The translations under genes were made by a program, and so were the position numbers. A DNA stretch of 13,455 nt from JAPUIN01 sp041580375 (GTDB taxonomy: Bacteria; Acidobacteriota; Polarisedimenticolia; Gp22-AA2), in assembly GCA_041580375.1 (NCBI GenBank), contig JBFGDZ010000095.1:1-13455 (forward strand), written 5' to 3'. The notes beneath the pieces were generated by a model that saw only the letters and a program-made list of their open reading frames with translations, did not search any database and had not been told where the DNA came from. This document shows, piece after piece, positions 1-8,718 of the stretch (positions are counted from its first letter, which is position 1; each line of letters begins with the position of its first letter).

Positions 1-500
1 CGTGCCCCGGACGGGGAGACGTCTCCCGCGCCCGGCGCGGCGGTGCCGCCGGGCGGAACGACCGAAGCCTCCAGAAAGCCTCCTCCCCTCCAGCGGCCGA
101 TCGCGCCGCCGAAGCCCGGGGAGGCGCGGCACGTCCCCCTGGTGCGCACGCCGATCGAGGTCGCCAGACCCCCGTCGAGCGACCCCCTCAAGGGGCACAA
201 GGACAGGGAGGCAAGGGAGGAGTGGCGCGCCGGGCAGATCGATGGGCTCAGGCGGCAGATCGCCGACAAGACGGCCCGTCTCGATTACCTGCGCCAGAAG
301 CGGATCGCCATCCTGAACCCGCTCGTCCTCATGCCCGCGCCCCCTGACGGATCGAGCCCGGAGGGGGAGGGGCATCTCAAGCCGAAGGATCTGCTCGCCC
401 GGGTCGAGGCCGAGATCGAGGCTCTCGAGAAGGACCTCGCGACGCTCCGGGAGAACCTCGTCGAGATCGAGACCCGCTTCGGCCCCGAGGCCGGCCTCCC

Positions 501-504
<4 letters not shown>
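1..504 (+). CDS. Uncharacterised coiled-coil protein, 3' part only
   Basis: The frame is open from the first base of the window to the TGA at 502-504 (167 residues visible), so the gene most likely begins upstream; a GTG at 43 is the only visible alternative start. The visible N-terminal part is rich in Pro, Ala and Gly and looks disordered. From about base 200 the protein becomes charged and helical, with two heptad-like blocks, one around LRRQIADKTARLDYLRQKR and one around VEAEIEALEKDLATLRENL, separated by a Pro/Gly-rich hinge. This suggests a short coiled-coil hairpin. I see no catalytic motif, signal peptide or membrane segment in the visible part, and I do not recognise the family. The stop overlaps the TTG start of the response regulator by 4 bases, so the two are probably co-translated and may work together. 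Confidence 0.6.
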
Positions 505-1697
<1,193 letters not shown>

Positions 1698-1746
1698 GCC
1701 GGCCGGTATCCGGCGTGACTCTCCCCAAGTCCGCGTCCGGCGCGGC

Positions 1747-1774
1747 TTGACAACCCGTTTCGTTCTGCTATAGT
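1747..1774 (+). promoter_or_regulatory. Sigma-70-type promoter for the GTPase-arcC-OTC operon
   Basis: A perfect -35 box TTGACA (1747-1752) and a -10 box TATAGT (1769-1774) are separated by 16 bases. In DNA this GC-rich the match stands out. Transcription would start near 1781, leaving a leader of about 140 bases before the ATG at 1921. It sits 49 bases after the response-regulator stop codon. Confidence 0.75.
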
Positions 1775-1794
1775 GCGCCCGTTCAGCCTGGATC

Positions 1795-1813
1795 CTCCCC
1801 GCCATGCGGGGAG
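1795..1813 (+). promoter_or_regulatory. Leader hairpin upstream of the terminator-like stem
   Basis: CTCCCCGC (1795-1802), loop CAT, and GCGGGGAG (1806-1813) form a perfect 8-bp stem. The left arm can alternatively pair at 7 of 8 positions with GCGAGGAG at 1815-1822, which contains the start of the terminator 5' arm. The pairings are seen in the sequence; a role as an antiterminator switch is inference. Confidence 0.5.
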
Positions 1814-1817
1814 CGCG

Positions 1818-1857
1818 AGGAGCGATCGGCCGACTCGATTGCTCCTTTCGTTTTTTT
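1818..1857 (+). terminator. Intrinsic terminator in the operon leader (possible attenuator)
   Basis: AGGAGCGATCG (1818-1828) pairs with CGATTGCTCCT (1836-1846) as an 11-bp stem with one G-U pair and a 7-base loop. It is followed by TTCG and then seven T residues (1851-1857). It lies about 40 bases downstream of the predicted transcription start and 63 bases before the next ATG, so it is placed to attenuate the operon. It would also stop read-through from the response-regulator gene, which is the simpler alternative. Confidence 0.7.
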
Positions 1858-1920
1858 CCGGGGCGGTTTCTCCGGAGAGCCGCCGCTCTCGCCCGGCGCC
1901 CCATTCGTCCAGAGGTCATC

Positions 1921-3234
1921 ATGAGCGCGCGACGTGTCCTCATCATGGGTGCGGCCGGAAGAGACTTCCACAACTTCAATGTCTTCTTCCGGGAGAATCC
2001 GGCGTACGAGGTCGTCGGGTTCACGGCCACGCAGATCCCGAACATCACCGACCGGCGCTATCCCGCCGGACTCTCCGGCCCGCGCTATCCGGACGGCGTT
2101 CCGATCTTCGAGGAGAAGGATCTCGAGACGCTCATCGCGCGCCACGGCGTGCAGACGGTCGTGTTCGCCTACTCGGACGTGTCGCACAAATACGTCATGC
2201 ACCGGGCCTCGCGCGCGCTGGCCGCGGGCGCCGACTTCCTGCTGCTCGGTTTCGACGCCACGGCCCTCAAATCGAGCAAGCCGGTCGTCTCGATCTGCGC
2301 CGTGCGGACGGGGGCCGGGAAAAGCCAGACCACCCGGCGCGTCTGCCGGCGCCTCCTGGATCTCGGGCGCAGGGTCGTGGTGATCCGCCACCCGATGCCT
2401 TACGGCGACCTGGCCCGGCAGCGCGTGCAGCGCTTCGCCACGTTCGAGGATCTGGATCGGCACGAGTGCACGATCGAGGAGCGCGAGGAGTACGAGCCTC
2501 ACCTGAAGAACGGGACGGTCGTTTACGCGGGCGTCGACTACGCGGCGATCCTGGCGGACGCGGAGAAGGAGGCGGACGTCATCGTCTGGGACGGGGGCAA
2601 CAACGATCTGCCGTTTTACCGGCCCGACGTCGACATCGTGGTCCTCGATCCGCACCGTCCGGGTCACGAGACCGCCTATTACCCCGGCGAGTCGAACTTC
2701 CGCCGCGCCTCCGTCCTCGTGATCAACAAGGTGGACACGGCCGAGGAATCGGGCGTCCGGCAGGTCATGGAGTCGATCGCCCGCTGCAATCCGAAGGCGA
2801 TGGTGATCCGGGCGGCCTCCCCGGTGAGCGTGGAGACCCCGGAGGCGATCCGGGGCAAGCGGGTCCTCGTCGTCGAGGACGGGCCGACCCTCACCCATGG
2901 TGAGATGGAGTACGGGGCGGGTGTCATCGCGGCGCGCCGGTTCGGAGCCGCCTCGCTCGTCGATCCGCGACCCTTCGCCGTCGGCTCGATCGCGAAGACC
3001 TTCGACACCTATCCGGGCATCGGCACCCTCCTTCCCGCCGTCGGCTACGGCGAGGCCCAGATGGAGGATCTGAAGCAGACGATCGAACGGGTCGACTGCG
3101 ACCTGGTCCTGATCGCGACGCCGATCGACCTCCGGCGGACGATCCGGTTCGAGAAGCCGGCCCTGCGCGTCACCTACGACCTGGAGGAGGTCGGGAAGCC
3201 GGATCTTGGCGACGCCCTGGCGAGGCTGGCCTGA
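1921..3234 (+). CDS. Predicted P-loop GTPase, cyclic 2,3-diphosphoglycerate synthetase-like (COG2403-type)
   Basis: This 437-aa protein resembles the bacterial and archaeal family usually annotated as a predicted GTPase or cyclic 2,3-diphosphoglycerate synthetase-like protein. An N-terminal Rossmann-like segment begins RVLIMGAAGRDFHNFN (5-20). A nucleotide-binding domain follows, with Walker A TGAGKSQ at 130-136, a WDGGNND block near 223-229, and the guanine-specificity motif NKVD at 269-272. VVEDGPTLTHGEM and DPRPFAVGSI are further recognisable family blocks. It looks cytoplasmic. The ATG at 1921 was chosen because AGAGG lies 5 bases upstream and the Rossmann motif starts at residue 5; an in-frame ATG at 1804 lies inside the hairpin leader with no ribosome site. 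Its stop overlaps the arcC start by one base. The original archaeal enzyme closes 2,3-diphosphoglycerate into a cyclic anhydride, but whether this protein does so is unknown. The operon context points towards carbamoyl-phosphate or acyl-phosphate chemistry. Confidence 0.85.
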   Translation: MSARRVLIMGAAGRDFHNFNVFFRENPAYEVVGFTATQIPNITDRRYPAGLSGPRYPDGVPIFEEKDLETLIARHGVQTVVFAYSDVSHKYVMHRASRALAAGADFLLLGFDATALKSSKPVVSICAVRTGAGKSQTTRRVCRRLLDLGRRVVVIRHPMPYGDLARQRVQRFATFEDLDRHECTIEEREEYEPHLKNGTVVYAGVDYAAILADAEKEADVIVWDGGNNDLPFYRPDVDIVVLDPHRPGHETAYYPGESNFRRASVLVINKVDTAEESGVRQVMESIARCNPKAMVIRAASPVSVETPEAIRGKRVLVVEDGPTLTHGEMEYGAGVIAARRFGAASLVDPRPFAVGSIAKTFDTYPGIGTLLPAVGYGEAQMEDLKQTIERVDCDLVLIATPIDLRRTIRFEKPALRVTYDLEEVGKPDLGDALARLA

Positions 3235-4238
3235 TGCCACGCCGCCGGCGCGCCGTCGTGGCCTTCGGCGGCAACGCCCTCGTGCGGAAGGGGGAGGACG
3301 GCAACCAGTGGGAGCAGGTGGAGCACGCGCGCGAGACCGCCCGCATGCTCCTCCCGATCCTCCGGGACGGCTACGACCTCGTCCTCGTCCACGGCAACGG
3401 TCCCCAGGTCGGGAACATCCTGATCCAGATCGAGGAGGCGGTCACGAAGGTCCCGCCGCTCTCCCTCGACGTCTGCGTGGCCATGTCGGAGGGCAGCATC
3501 GGCCACATGCTGGAGATGGCTCTGCTGAACGAGTTTCACCGCCGCCGCATGCGCCGCGGCGTGGTCACGCTGATCACCGAGGTGGTGGTGAATCAGGACG
3601 ATCCCGGGTTCCGCCGCCCCACCAAGCCGATCGGCCCCTTCTACCCCAGGTTCCGCGCCGAGGATCTGATGCACAAGCAGGGGTGGAACATGGTGGAGGA
3701 TTCGGGGCGCGGGTGGCGGAAGGTCGTCCCGTCCCCCCGGCCGCTCCAGGTCGTGCAGATGCCGTCGATCCGGCGCGCGATCGAATCGGGCGACGTCGTC
3801 ATCGCGGGCGGCGGGGGCGGCGTCCCGGTGTATCGCGCGGAGAGGGGGGAGCTGAAAGGCGTGGAGGCTGTGATCGACAAGGACTACACGGCCGGTCTCA
3901 TCGCCGCCGATCTGAAGGCCGATCTGTTCGTCATCCTGACCGGCGTGGATCACGTCTCGCTGAATTTCGGCCGTCCGGATGAGAAACCGATCCGGCGCAT
4001 GGACGTCCGGGAAGCGCGCGCCGGGCGCGCCGCGGGCCAGTTCCCCGAGGGGAGCATGGGCCCGAAGATCGAGGCCGCGATCGACTTCGTGGAAGCGACC
4101 GGGCGGGAGGTTCTGATCACCGCGGCGGAGCGGCTGCCGGCCGCGCTGCGGGGCCGGGCCGGGACGCGCGTCGTGGCGGCAGGCTCCGCCGCCGGCCGTA
4201 CGGGGCGGCGGCGCGGAGCCACGGGGGGAAGGAGATGA
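3234..4238 (+). CDS. arcC: Carbamate kinase
   Basis: Carbamate kinase reversibly transfers phosphate between ATP and carbamate, giving carbamoyl phosphate; it is a cytoplasmic amino-acid-kinase-fold enzyme. Visible motifs are VVAFGGNAL (8-16), HGNGPQVG (53-60), the glycine-rich run after VVIAGG (188-196), DKDYTAG beginning at Asp215, the LTGVDHVSLNF block, and the family-typical FPEGSMGPKIEAAI. At 334 aa it is about 20 residues longer than usual; the excess is a basic, Gly/Arg-rich tail after the conserved GTRVV end. The ATG at 3234 overlaps the upstream stop (TGATG), and its own stop overlaps the OTC start (ATGA), so the three proteins are translationally coupled. Without arginine deiminase nearby, it could either make ATP from carbamoyl phosphate or make carbamoyl phosphate for citrulline synthesis. 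Confidence 0.95.
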   Translation: MPRRRRAVVAFGGNALVRKGEDGNQWEQVEHARETARMLLPILRDGYDLVLVHGNGPQVGNILIQIEEAVTKVPPLSLDVCVAMSEGSIGHMLEMALLNEFHRRRMRRGVVTLITEVVVNQDDPGFRRPTKPIGPFYPRFRAEDLMHKQGWNMVEDSGRGWRKVVPSPRPLQVVQMPSIRRAIESGDVVIAGGGGGVPVYRAERGELKGVEAVIDKDYTAGLIAADLKADLFVILTGVDHVSLNFGRPDEKPIRRMDVREARAGRAAGQFPEGSMGPKIEAAIDFVEATGREVLITAAERLPAALRGRAGTRVVAAGSAAGRTGRRRGATGGRR

Positions 4239-5191
4239 AGAGAGGCGATCTGATCTCGATCCGCGAGCTGACGGGGGGGGAGATGCTGGAGATCTTCGAC
4301 CTCGCGTCGCGAATCAAGAGAAGGCCGGCGGAGTACTCATCGGTGCTGCACGGCAAGACGCTGGCGATGATCTTCGAGAAGCCCTCGCTGCGCACCCGCG
4401 TCAGCTTCGAGGCCGGCATGACCCAGCTCGGGGGGCACGCCATCAGCCTGGGGCCGTCCGACATCTCCATGGGGGTGCGCGAGAGCGTTGCGGACGTGGC
4501 CCGGACCCTGTCGGGCATGGTCGACGGGATCATGGCGCGCACCTTCTCCCACCAGGCGATCATCGATCTGGGACGGCACGCGACGGTGCCGGTCATCAAC
4601 GGACTGTCCGATCACCTGCACCCGTGCCAGGCGCTGGCGGACTTTCTCACGATCCGCGAGGTGCTGGGGCGCGTGGAAGGGATCCGGCTGGCCTACGTGG
4701 GGGACGGGAACAACGTGGCACACTCGCTGATGTACGCCGGGGCGCGGCTGGGCGCGCACGTGCGGATCGCGGCGCCGGCAGGGTACGATCCCGATCCGGA
4801 GGTCGTCCGGCTGGCGACCGAGGACGCGCGGGGCTCCGGAGCGACGATCGAGACGGGGCGCGACATCCATGAGGCGGTCCGGGGCGCACACGTCGTCTAC
4901 ACCGACACGTGGGCGAGCATGGGACAGGAGTCCGAACATGAGGCGCGCGTCCGCGTGTTCCGGCCCTACCAGGTGAGCGCCGGGCTGATGGCGGAGGCGG
5001 ATCCGGACGCGATCTTCATGCACTGCCTCCCCGCCCACCGCGGGGAGGAGGTCACGGACGAGGTGATCGACTCGCGGGCGTCGGTCGTCTTCCGGCAGGC
5101 GGCCAATCGCCTCCACGTGCAGAAGGCGATTCTCGTGCGGCTGCTCGCCTCGTCGCCCGCGCCGGGTGCCGGCGGGGCGCCCGGGACTTGA
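4235..5191 (+). CDS. argF: Ornithine carbamoyltransferase
   Basis: This enzyme (318 aa, normal length) joins carbamoyl phosphate and ornithine into citrulline, or runs in reverse when catabolic. Carbamoyl-phosphate binding residues are in FEKPSLRTR (47-55) and HPCQ (129-132). The ornithine loop is DTWASMG (224-230), and the catalytic HCLP is at 263-266. These features resemble compact anabolic ArgF-type enzymes rather than the ArcB type of the arginine deiminase pathway, so argF is preferred, but direction cannot be proven from sequence. The ornithine loop argues against aspartate, oxamate or YgeW-type transferases. The ATG overlaps the arcC stop; GGGGGGAAGGAG runs right up to it, so the effective ribosome site is probably the G run 6 bases upstream. 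The stop codon lies inside the -35 box of the next promoter. Confidence 0.94.
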   Translation: MKRGDLISIRELTGGEMLEIFDLASRIKRRPAEYSSVLHGKTLAMIFEKPSLRTRVSFEAGMTQLGGHAISLGPSDISMGVRESVADVARTLSGMVDGIMARTFSHQAIIDLGRHATVPVINGLSDHLHPCQALADFLTIREVLGRVEGIRLAYVGDGNNVAHSLMYAGARLGAHVRIAAPAGYDPDPEVVRLATEDARGSGATIETGRDIHEAVRGAHVVYTDTWASMGQESEHEARVRVFRPYQVSAGLMAEADPDAIFMHCLPAHRGEEVTDEVIDSRASVVFRQAANRLHVQKAILVRLLASSPAPGAGGAPGT

Positions 5192-5217
5192 CACCCCCTC
5201 GTGGAAACTGGGACAAT
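5188..5217 (+). promoter_or_regulatory. Promoter for the rplM-rpsI ribosomal operon
   Basis: TTGACA (5188-5193) overlaps the OTC stop codon. GACAAT (5212-5217) lies 18 bases further on as a -10 candidate. A second, extended -10 candidate (TGCTAAATT, 5227-5235) lacks a matching -35. The position, 75 bases before rplM, suits a ribosomal-protein promoter. Confidence 0.6.
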
Positions 5218-5292
5218 GGCCGGCCATGCTAAATTAGGGATTCGTATGGGCGTGACCCCATCCGGAGACCGGAGCGGGGAGCGCTGGAGATC

Positions 5293-5727
5293 ATGACCAC
5301 CACATTCGCCAGGGCCTCAGAGATCGATCATAAGTGGCTGCTCGTGGACGCCGACGGCGCCACCCTGGGCCGGCTGTCCACCTTCGTGGCGCGGGTGCTC
5401 ATGGGGAAGCACCGTCCCGCGTACACGCCGTTTCTGGACACCGGCGACTTCGTCGTCGTCGTCAACGCGGCGAAGGTCAGGCTGACGGGGCGCAAGCTGG
5501 AGCAGAAGATGTATCGCTGGCATACCGGCTACCCCGGCGGGCTGAAGGGGGTCGCGGCGTCCCGGATGCTCCGGGAGCATCCCGAGCGGATGATCGAGTG
5601 GTCGGTGAAGGGGATGCTGCCGAAGGGCCCGCTGGGACGTAGCCTCGGCAAAAAGCTGAAAGTGTACGCCGGGCCGGATCATCCCCACGAGGCCCAGCAA
5701 CCGGAGAAGGTCGCGATCCCGGCCTGA
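5293..5727 (+). CDS. rplM: 50S ribosomal protein L13
   Basis: L13 (144 aa, normal length) is an early-assembly protein of the large ribosomal subunit that binds 23S rRNA. The family pattern is continuous: WLLVDADGATLGRL near the N terminus, GKHRPAYTPFLDTGDFVVV, then HTGYPGGLK, GMLPKGPLGR and a C-terminal HPHEAQQPE block. The ATG at 5293 has GGAG 3 bases upstream and a stronger GGGGA 12 bases upstream; the N terminus matches family length. It is followed after 27 bases by rpsI, the near-universal partner, as one transcript from the promoter at 5188. L13 represses its own operon in E. coli; whether the two small hairpins in this leader have that role is unknown. Confidence 0.98.
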   Translation: MTTTFARASEIDHKWLLVDADGATLGRLSTFVARVLMGKHRPAYTPFLDTGDFVVVVNAAKVRLTGRKLEQKMYRWHTGYPGGLKGVAASRMLREHPERMIEWSVKGMLPKGPLGRSLGKKLKVYAGPDHPHEAQQPEKVAIPA

Positions 5728-5754
5728 GAGACCGACGCGGAGAGGAGCGCCTGA

Positions 5755-6147
5755 ATGTCCACGCAGCAGTTCTACGGCACCGGCCGGCGCAAGTCCTCGA
5801 CGGCCCGCGTCTACCTGCGCCCCGGGGGCGGAGGGATGGTGGTCAACCGCCGGCCGCTGGAGACCTATTTCCACACCGATTCCCTCAAGCGGATCGCGCG
5901 CGAACCTCTCGTCGCGATCGACATGCAGGAACGCTTCGACGTCCTGGTCAATGTGCACGGCGGAGGGGAGACGGGCCAGGCGGGCGCCATCCGTCACGGG
6001 ATCGCACGCGCCCTGGTGCAGTTCGATCCGGAGCTGCGGGGACGACTGAAGGCGGGCGGTTACCTGACGCGGGATTCGCGCGTCAAGGAGCGCAAGAAAT
6101 ACGGGCAGCGCGGAGCGCGGGCCCGGTTCCAGTTCTCCAAACGATGA
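5755..6147 (+). CDS. rpsI: 30S ribosomal protein S9
   Basis: S9 (130 aa, the usual length) sits in the head of the small subunit, and its C-terminal tail reaches the P-site tRNA. The sequence shows YGTGRRKSSTARVYLRPG at the N terminus, GGGETGQAGAIRHGIARAL in the middle, and the diagnostic basic end with RDSRVKERKKYGQRGARARF and the terminal SKR. The terminal Arg is the residue that touches P-site tRNA in the family. The ATG at 5755 has AGAGGAG (5741-5747) 7 bases upstream. It is co-transcribed with rplM; rpsB follows after 55 bases, and no terminator is visible between them. Confidence 0.98.
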   Translation: MSTQQFYGTGRRKSSTARVYLRPGGGGMVVNRRPLETYFHTDSLKRIAREPLVAIDMQERFDVLVNVHGGGETGQAGAIRHGIARALVQFDPELRGRLKAGGYLTRDSRVKERKKYGQRGARARFQFSKR

Positions 6148-6202
6148 GGATCGCGGACGGGGAGTCGGTCCTGCACAGCGGGAACCCTTCGAGGAGGAAC
6201 GG

Positions 6203-7192
6203 TTGGCGGCGGTCACGATGAAGGAGCTTCTGGAGGCGGGGGTCCATTTCGGACACCAGACCAAGCGCTGGAACCCCAAGATGCGCGAGTACATCTTCGG
6301 CCAGCGCAACGGCATCTACATCATCAATCTCCAGAAGACCGTCCTCAAGTTCCGCGAGGCCCTCGACTACGTGCAGCGGATCGCCGCCGAAGGCCGCGTC
6401 ATCCTGCTCGTCGGAACGAAGCGCCAGGCGCAGGAGACGATCCTCGAGGACGCCGCGCGCACGGGCATGCCCTGCGTCACCCAGCGCTGGCTGGGAGGGA
6501 CGCTCACCAACTACCGCACCATCAAAAAGCGGATCGAGAGGCTCCGGTGGCTCGAGGGCTTCCTGGAGAATCCGACCGAGGGGCGGTACACGAAGAAGGA
6601 GTTGCTCCGCCTCGACAAGGAGCGGGTCAAGCTGGGCAAGGTCCTGAGCGGCATCAAGATGATGGATCGCCTTCCGGACGCCCTCTTCGTAATCGATCCG
6701 AGAAAAGAGCACATCGCCGTCCAGGAGGCCCGCAAGCTGGAGATCCCGGTCGTGGCCGTGGTCGACACCAACTGTGACCCCGACGACATCGATTTCCCGA
6801 TCCCCGGCAACGACGACGCGATCCGCTCCATCAAGCTGTTCACGAACCGCGTGGCGGACGCCATTCTCGAGGGCCGCAGCCTTTACGAGAAGAGGGGCGA
6901 GCAGGAGGAGGCGGGAGAGACGGCCCTGGCCGCCGCGGCCGGCGGCGGGGCGGCGCCGGTGGGAGGCATGCCGTCGCTGGGCGGGGACTCGAAGGCGGAC
7001 GCCGGTTCCGGGGGGGACGCCGTAGAGAAGCCCGGTCGCCGGGGCCAGTCGCGTTCCGCGACGCCCCGGTCCGGCGCGGGGAAGACGCGCGAGATCAGAG
7101 CCTCCGCGGGAAACGAGCCCTCCCCGTCCGTCGAGGTGGACGAGGGCGCTCCGCGGCCGGCGATCGCGCCGGGTGGATCGGGAACTGAATAG
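6203..7192 (+). CDS. rpsB: 30S ribosomal protein S2 with long C-terminal tail
   Basis: S2 binds late to the small subunit between head and body and helps recruit S1. The core (about 1-232) is typical: LLEAGVHFGHQTKRWNPKM, FGQRNGIYIINLQKT, the GTKRQAQE block, RWLGGTLTNYRTI, and a C-terminal VVDTNCDPDDIDFPIPGNDD. The TTG at 6203 was preferred to the ATG at 6218 because GAGGAGG (6191-6197) is 5 bases from the TTG but 20 from the ATG, and because MAAVTM mirrors the E. coli MATVSM start. At 329 aa it exceeds the common 225-260 because of roughly 95 residues of low-complexity Gly/Ala/Glu/Arg sequence after LYEKRGEQEE; this tail has no motif I recognise. A 147-base gap, with no convincing gene, separates it from tsf. 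Confidence 0.97.
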   Translation: MAAVTMKELLEAGVHFGHQTKRWNPKMREYIFGQRNGIYIINLQKTVLKFREALDYVQRIAAEGRVILLVGTKRQAQETILEDAARTGMPCVTQRWLGGTLTNYRTIKKRIERLRWLEGFLENPTEGRYTKKELLRLDKERVKLGKVLSGIKMMDRLPDALFVIDPRKEHIAVQEARKLEIPVVAVVDTNCDPDDIDFPIPGNDDAIRSIKLFTNRVADAILEGRSLYEKRGEQEEAGETALAAAAGGGAAPVGGMPSLGGDSKADAGSGGDAVEKPGRRGQSRSATPRSGAGKTREIRASAGNEPSPSVEVDEGAPRPAIAPGGSGTE

Positions 7193-7339
7193 GCCTTCGC
7201 ACCACCCGCCTCCAGCACTCGCACGCTCCATGGATTCAGATCGCCGGTCCTCGCCCGCGGCGGACGCGGCACGCTCCGGGAAGGAGGAAAAACCGGAGGT
7301 GACCCCGCGCCGGCCGGCCGGAAGGACACAGGAGGGGGA

Positions 7340-7969
<630 letters not shown>

Positions 7970-7995
7970 GAACGCTCCGCGGCCCCGGAGCCGAC

Positions 7996-8715
7996 GTGCC
8001 GAGGAAACCGAAGTATCAGAGGATCCTGCTGAAACTCTCCGGCGAAGCGCTGCTGGGGCAACGTCCATTCGGCCTCGAGCTCGAAGTCCTTTCCCGCATC
8101 GCGCGCGAGATCGGCGAGATTCACGAGCTCGGGGTCCAGGTCGCCATCGTCATCGGCGGCGGGAACATCTACCGCGGCCTCTCCGGCTCCACCGACGGAA
8201 TCGATCGCGTCACCGGCGACCACATGGGCATGCTCGCGACGGTGATCAACTCGCTCGCCATCCAGGACAGCCTCGAGAAGATCGGCGTGCACACGCGCGT
8301 TCTGTCGGCCATCGACGTGCGCCAGGTGGCGGAGCCGTACATACGCCGCCGCGCCATGCGGCACCTCGAGAAGGGACGCGTCATCGTCATCGCGGCCGGG
8401 ACCGGCAATCCCTACTTCACCACGGACAGCGCGGCCGCGCTCCGGGCCATGGAGGTCCGCGCCGAGGTCATCCTCAAGGCGACGCGCGTGGACGGCATCT
8501 ACTCCGCCGATCCGAAGAAGGACCCGCAGGCCCGGCGATTCGACGCGATCACGTATCTTCAAGTATTGGAGAAGGGCCTCAAGGTGATGGACTCGACGGC
8601 CATATCCCTGTGCATGGACAATCATCTGCCGATCATCGTCTTCAACCTGACCGTACCGGGAAACATCAAACGCGTCGTGATGGGTGAGAAAGTGGGTTCC
8701 GTCGTCAAGGAGTGA
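7996..8715 (+). CDS. pyrH: Uridylate (UMP) kinase
   Basis: PyrH phosphorylates UMP to UDP in pyrimidine synthesis. It is an amino-acid-kinase-fold enzyme that is normally hexameric and regulated by UTP and GTP. Diagnostic blocks are LLKLSGEALLG near the N terminus, VIGGGNIYRG, DHMGMLATVINSLA, GTGNPYFTTDSAA, KATRVDGIYSADP and the MDSTAISLCMDN block. The GTG at 7996 was chosen over an earlier in-frame ATG at 7879: the latter would add 39 residues absent from the family and overlap tsf by about 90 bases, whereas GGAG lies 5 bases before the GTG. The resulting 239 aa is the normal length. The frr start follows the stop after 3 bases, the very widespread tsf-pyrH-frr arrangement. Confidence 0.97.
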   Translation: MPRKPKYQRILLKLSGEALLGQRPFGLELEVLSRIAREIGEIHELGVQVAIVIGGGNIYRGLSGSTDGIDRVTGDHMGMLATVINSLAIQDSLEKIGVHTRVLSAIDVRQVAEPYIRRRAMRHLEKGRVIVIAAGTGNPYFTTDSAAALRAMEVRAEVILKATRVDGIYSADPKKDPQARRFDAITYLQVLEKGLKVMDSTAISLCMDNHLPIIVFNLTVPGNIKRVVMGEKVGSVVKE

Positions 8716-8718
8716 GCC

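Noticed and set aside
1698..1920. Sigma-54 (-24/-12) promoter that the nearby activator might control
   Set aside because: I found no convincing TGGC-N-TTGC arrangement here; the visible promoter is of the sigma-70 type.
1773..2903. Alternative + strand frame of 376 codons over the GTPase gene
   Set aside because: It overlaps a gene with clear P-loop and NKVD motifs in another frame; its product is Arg/Gly/Pro-rich shadow sequence with no domain.
7193..7339. Possible small gene or terminator between rpsB and tsf
   Set aside because: Candidate frames (ATG at 7230, GTG at 7299) run out of frame into tsf and show no family features; GC-rich palindromes such as CCGGCCGGCCGG lack a T tract. I see only the tsf ribosome site.
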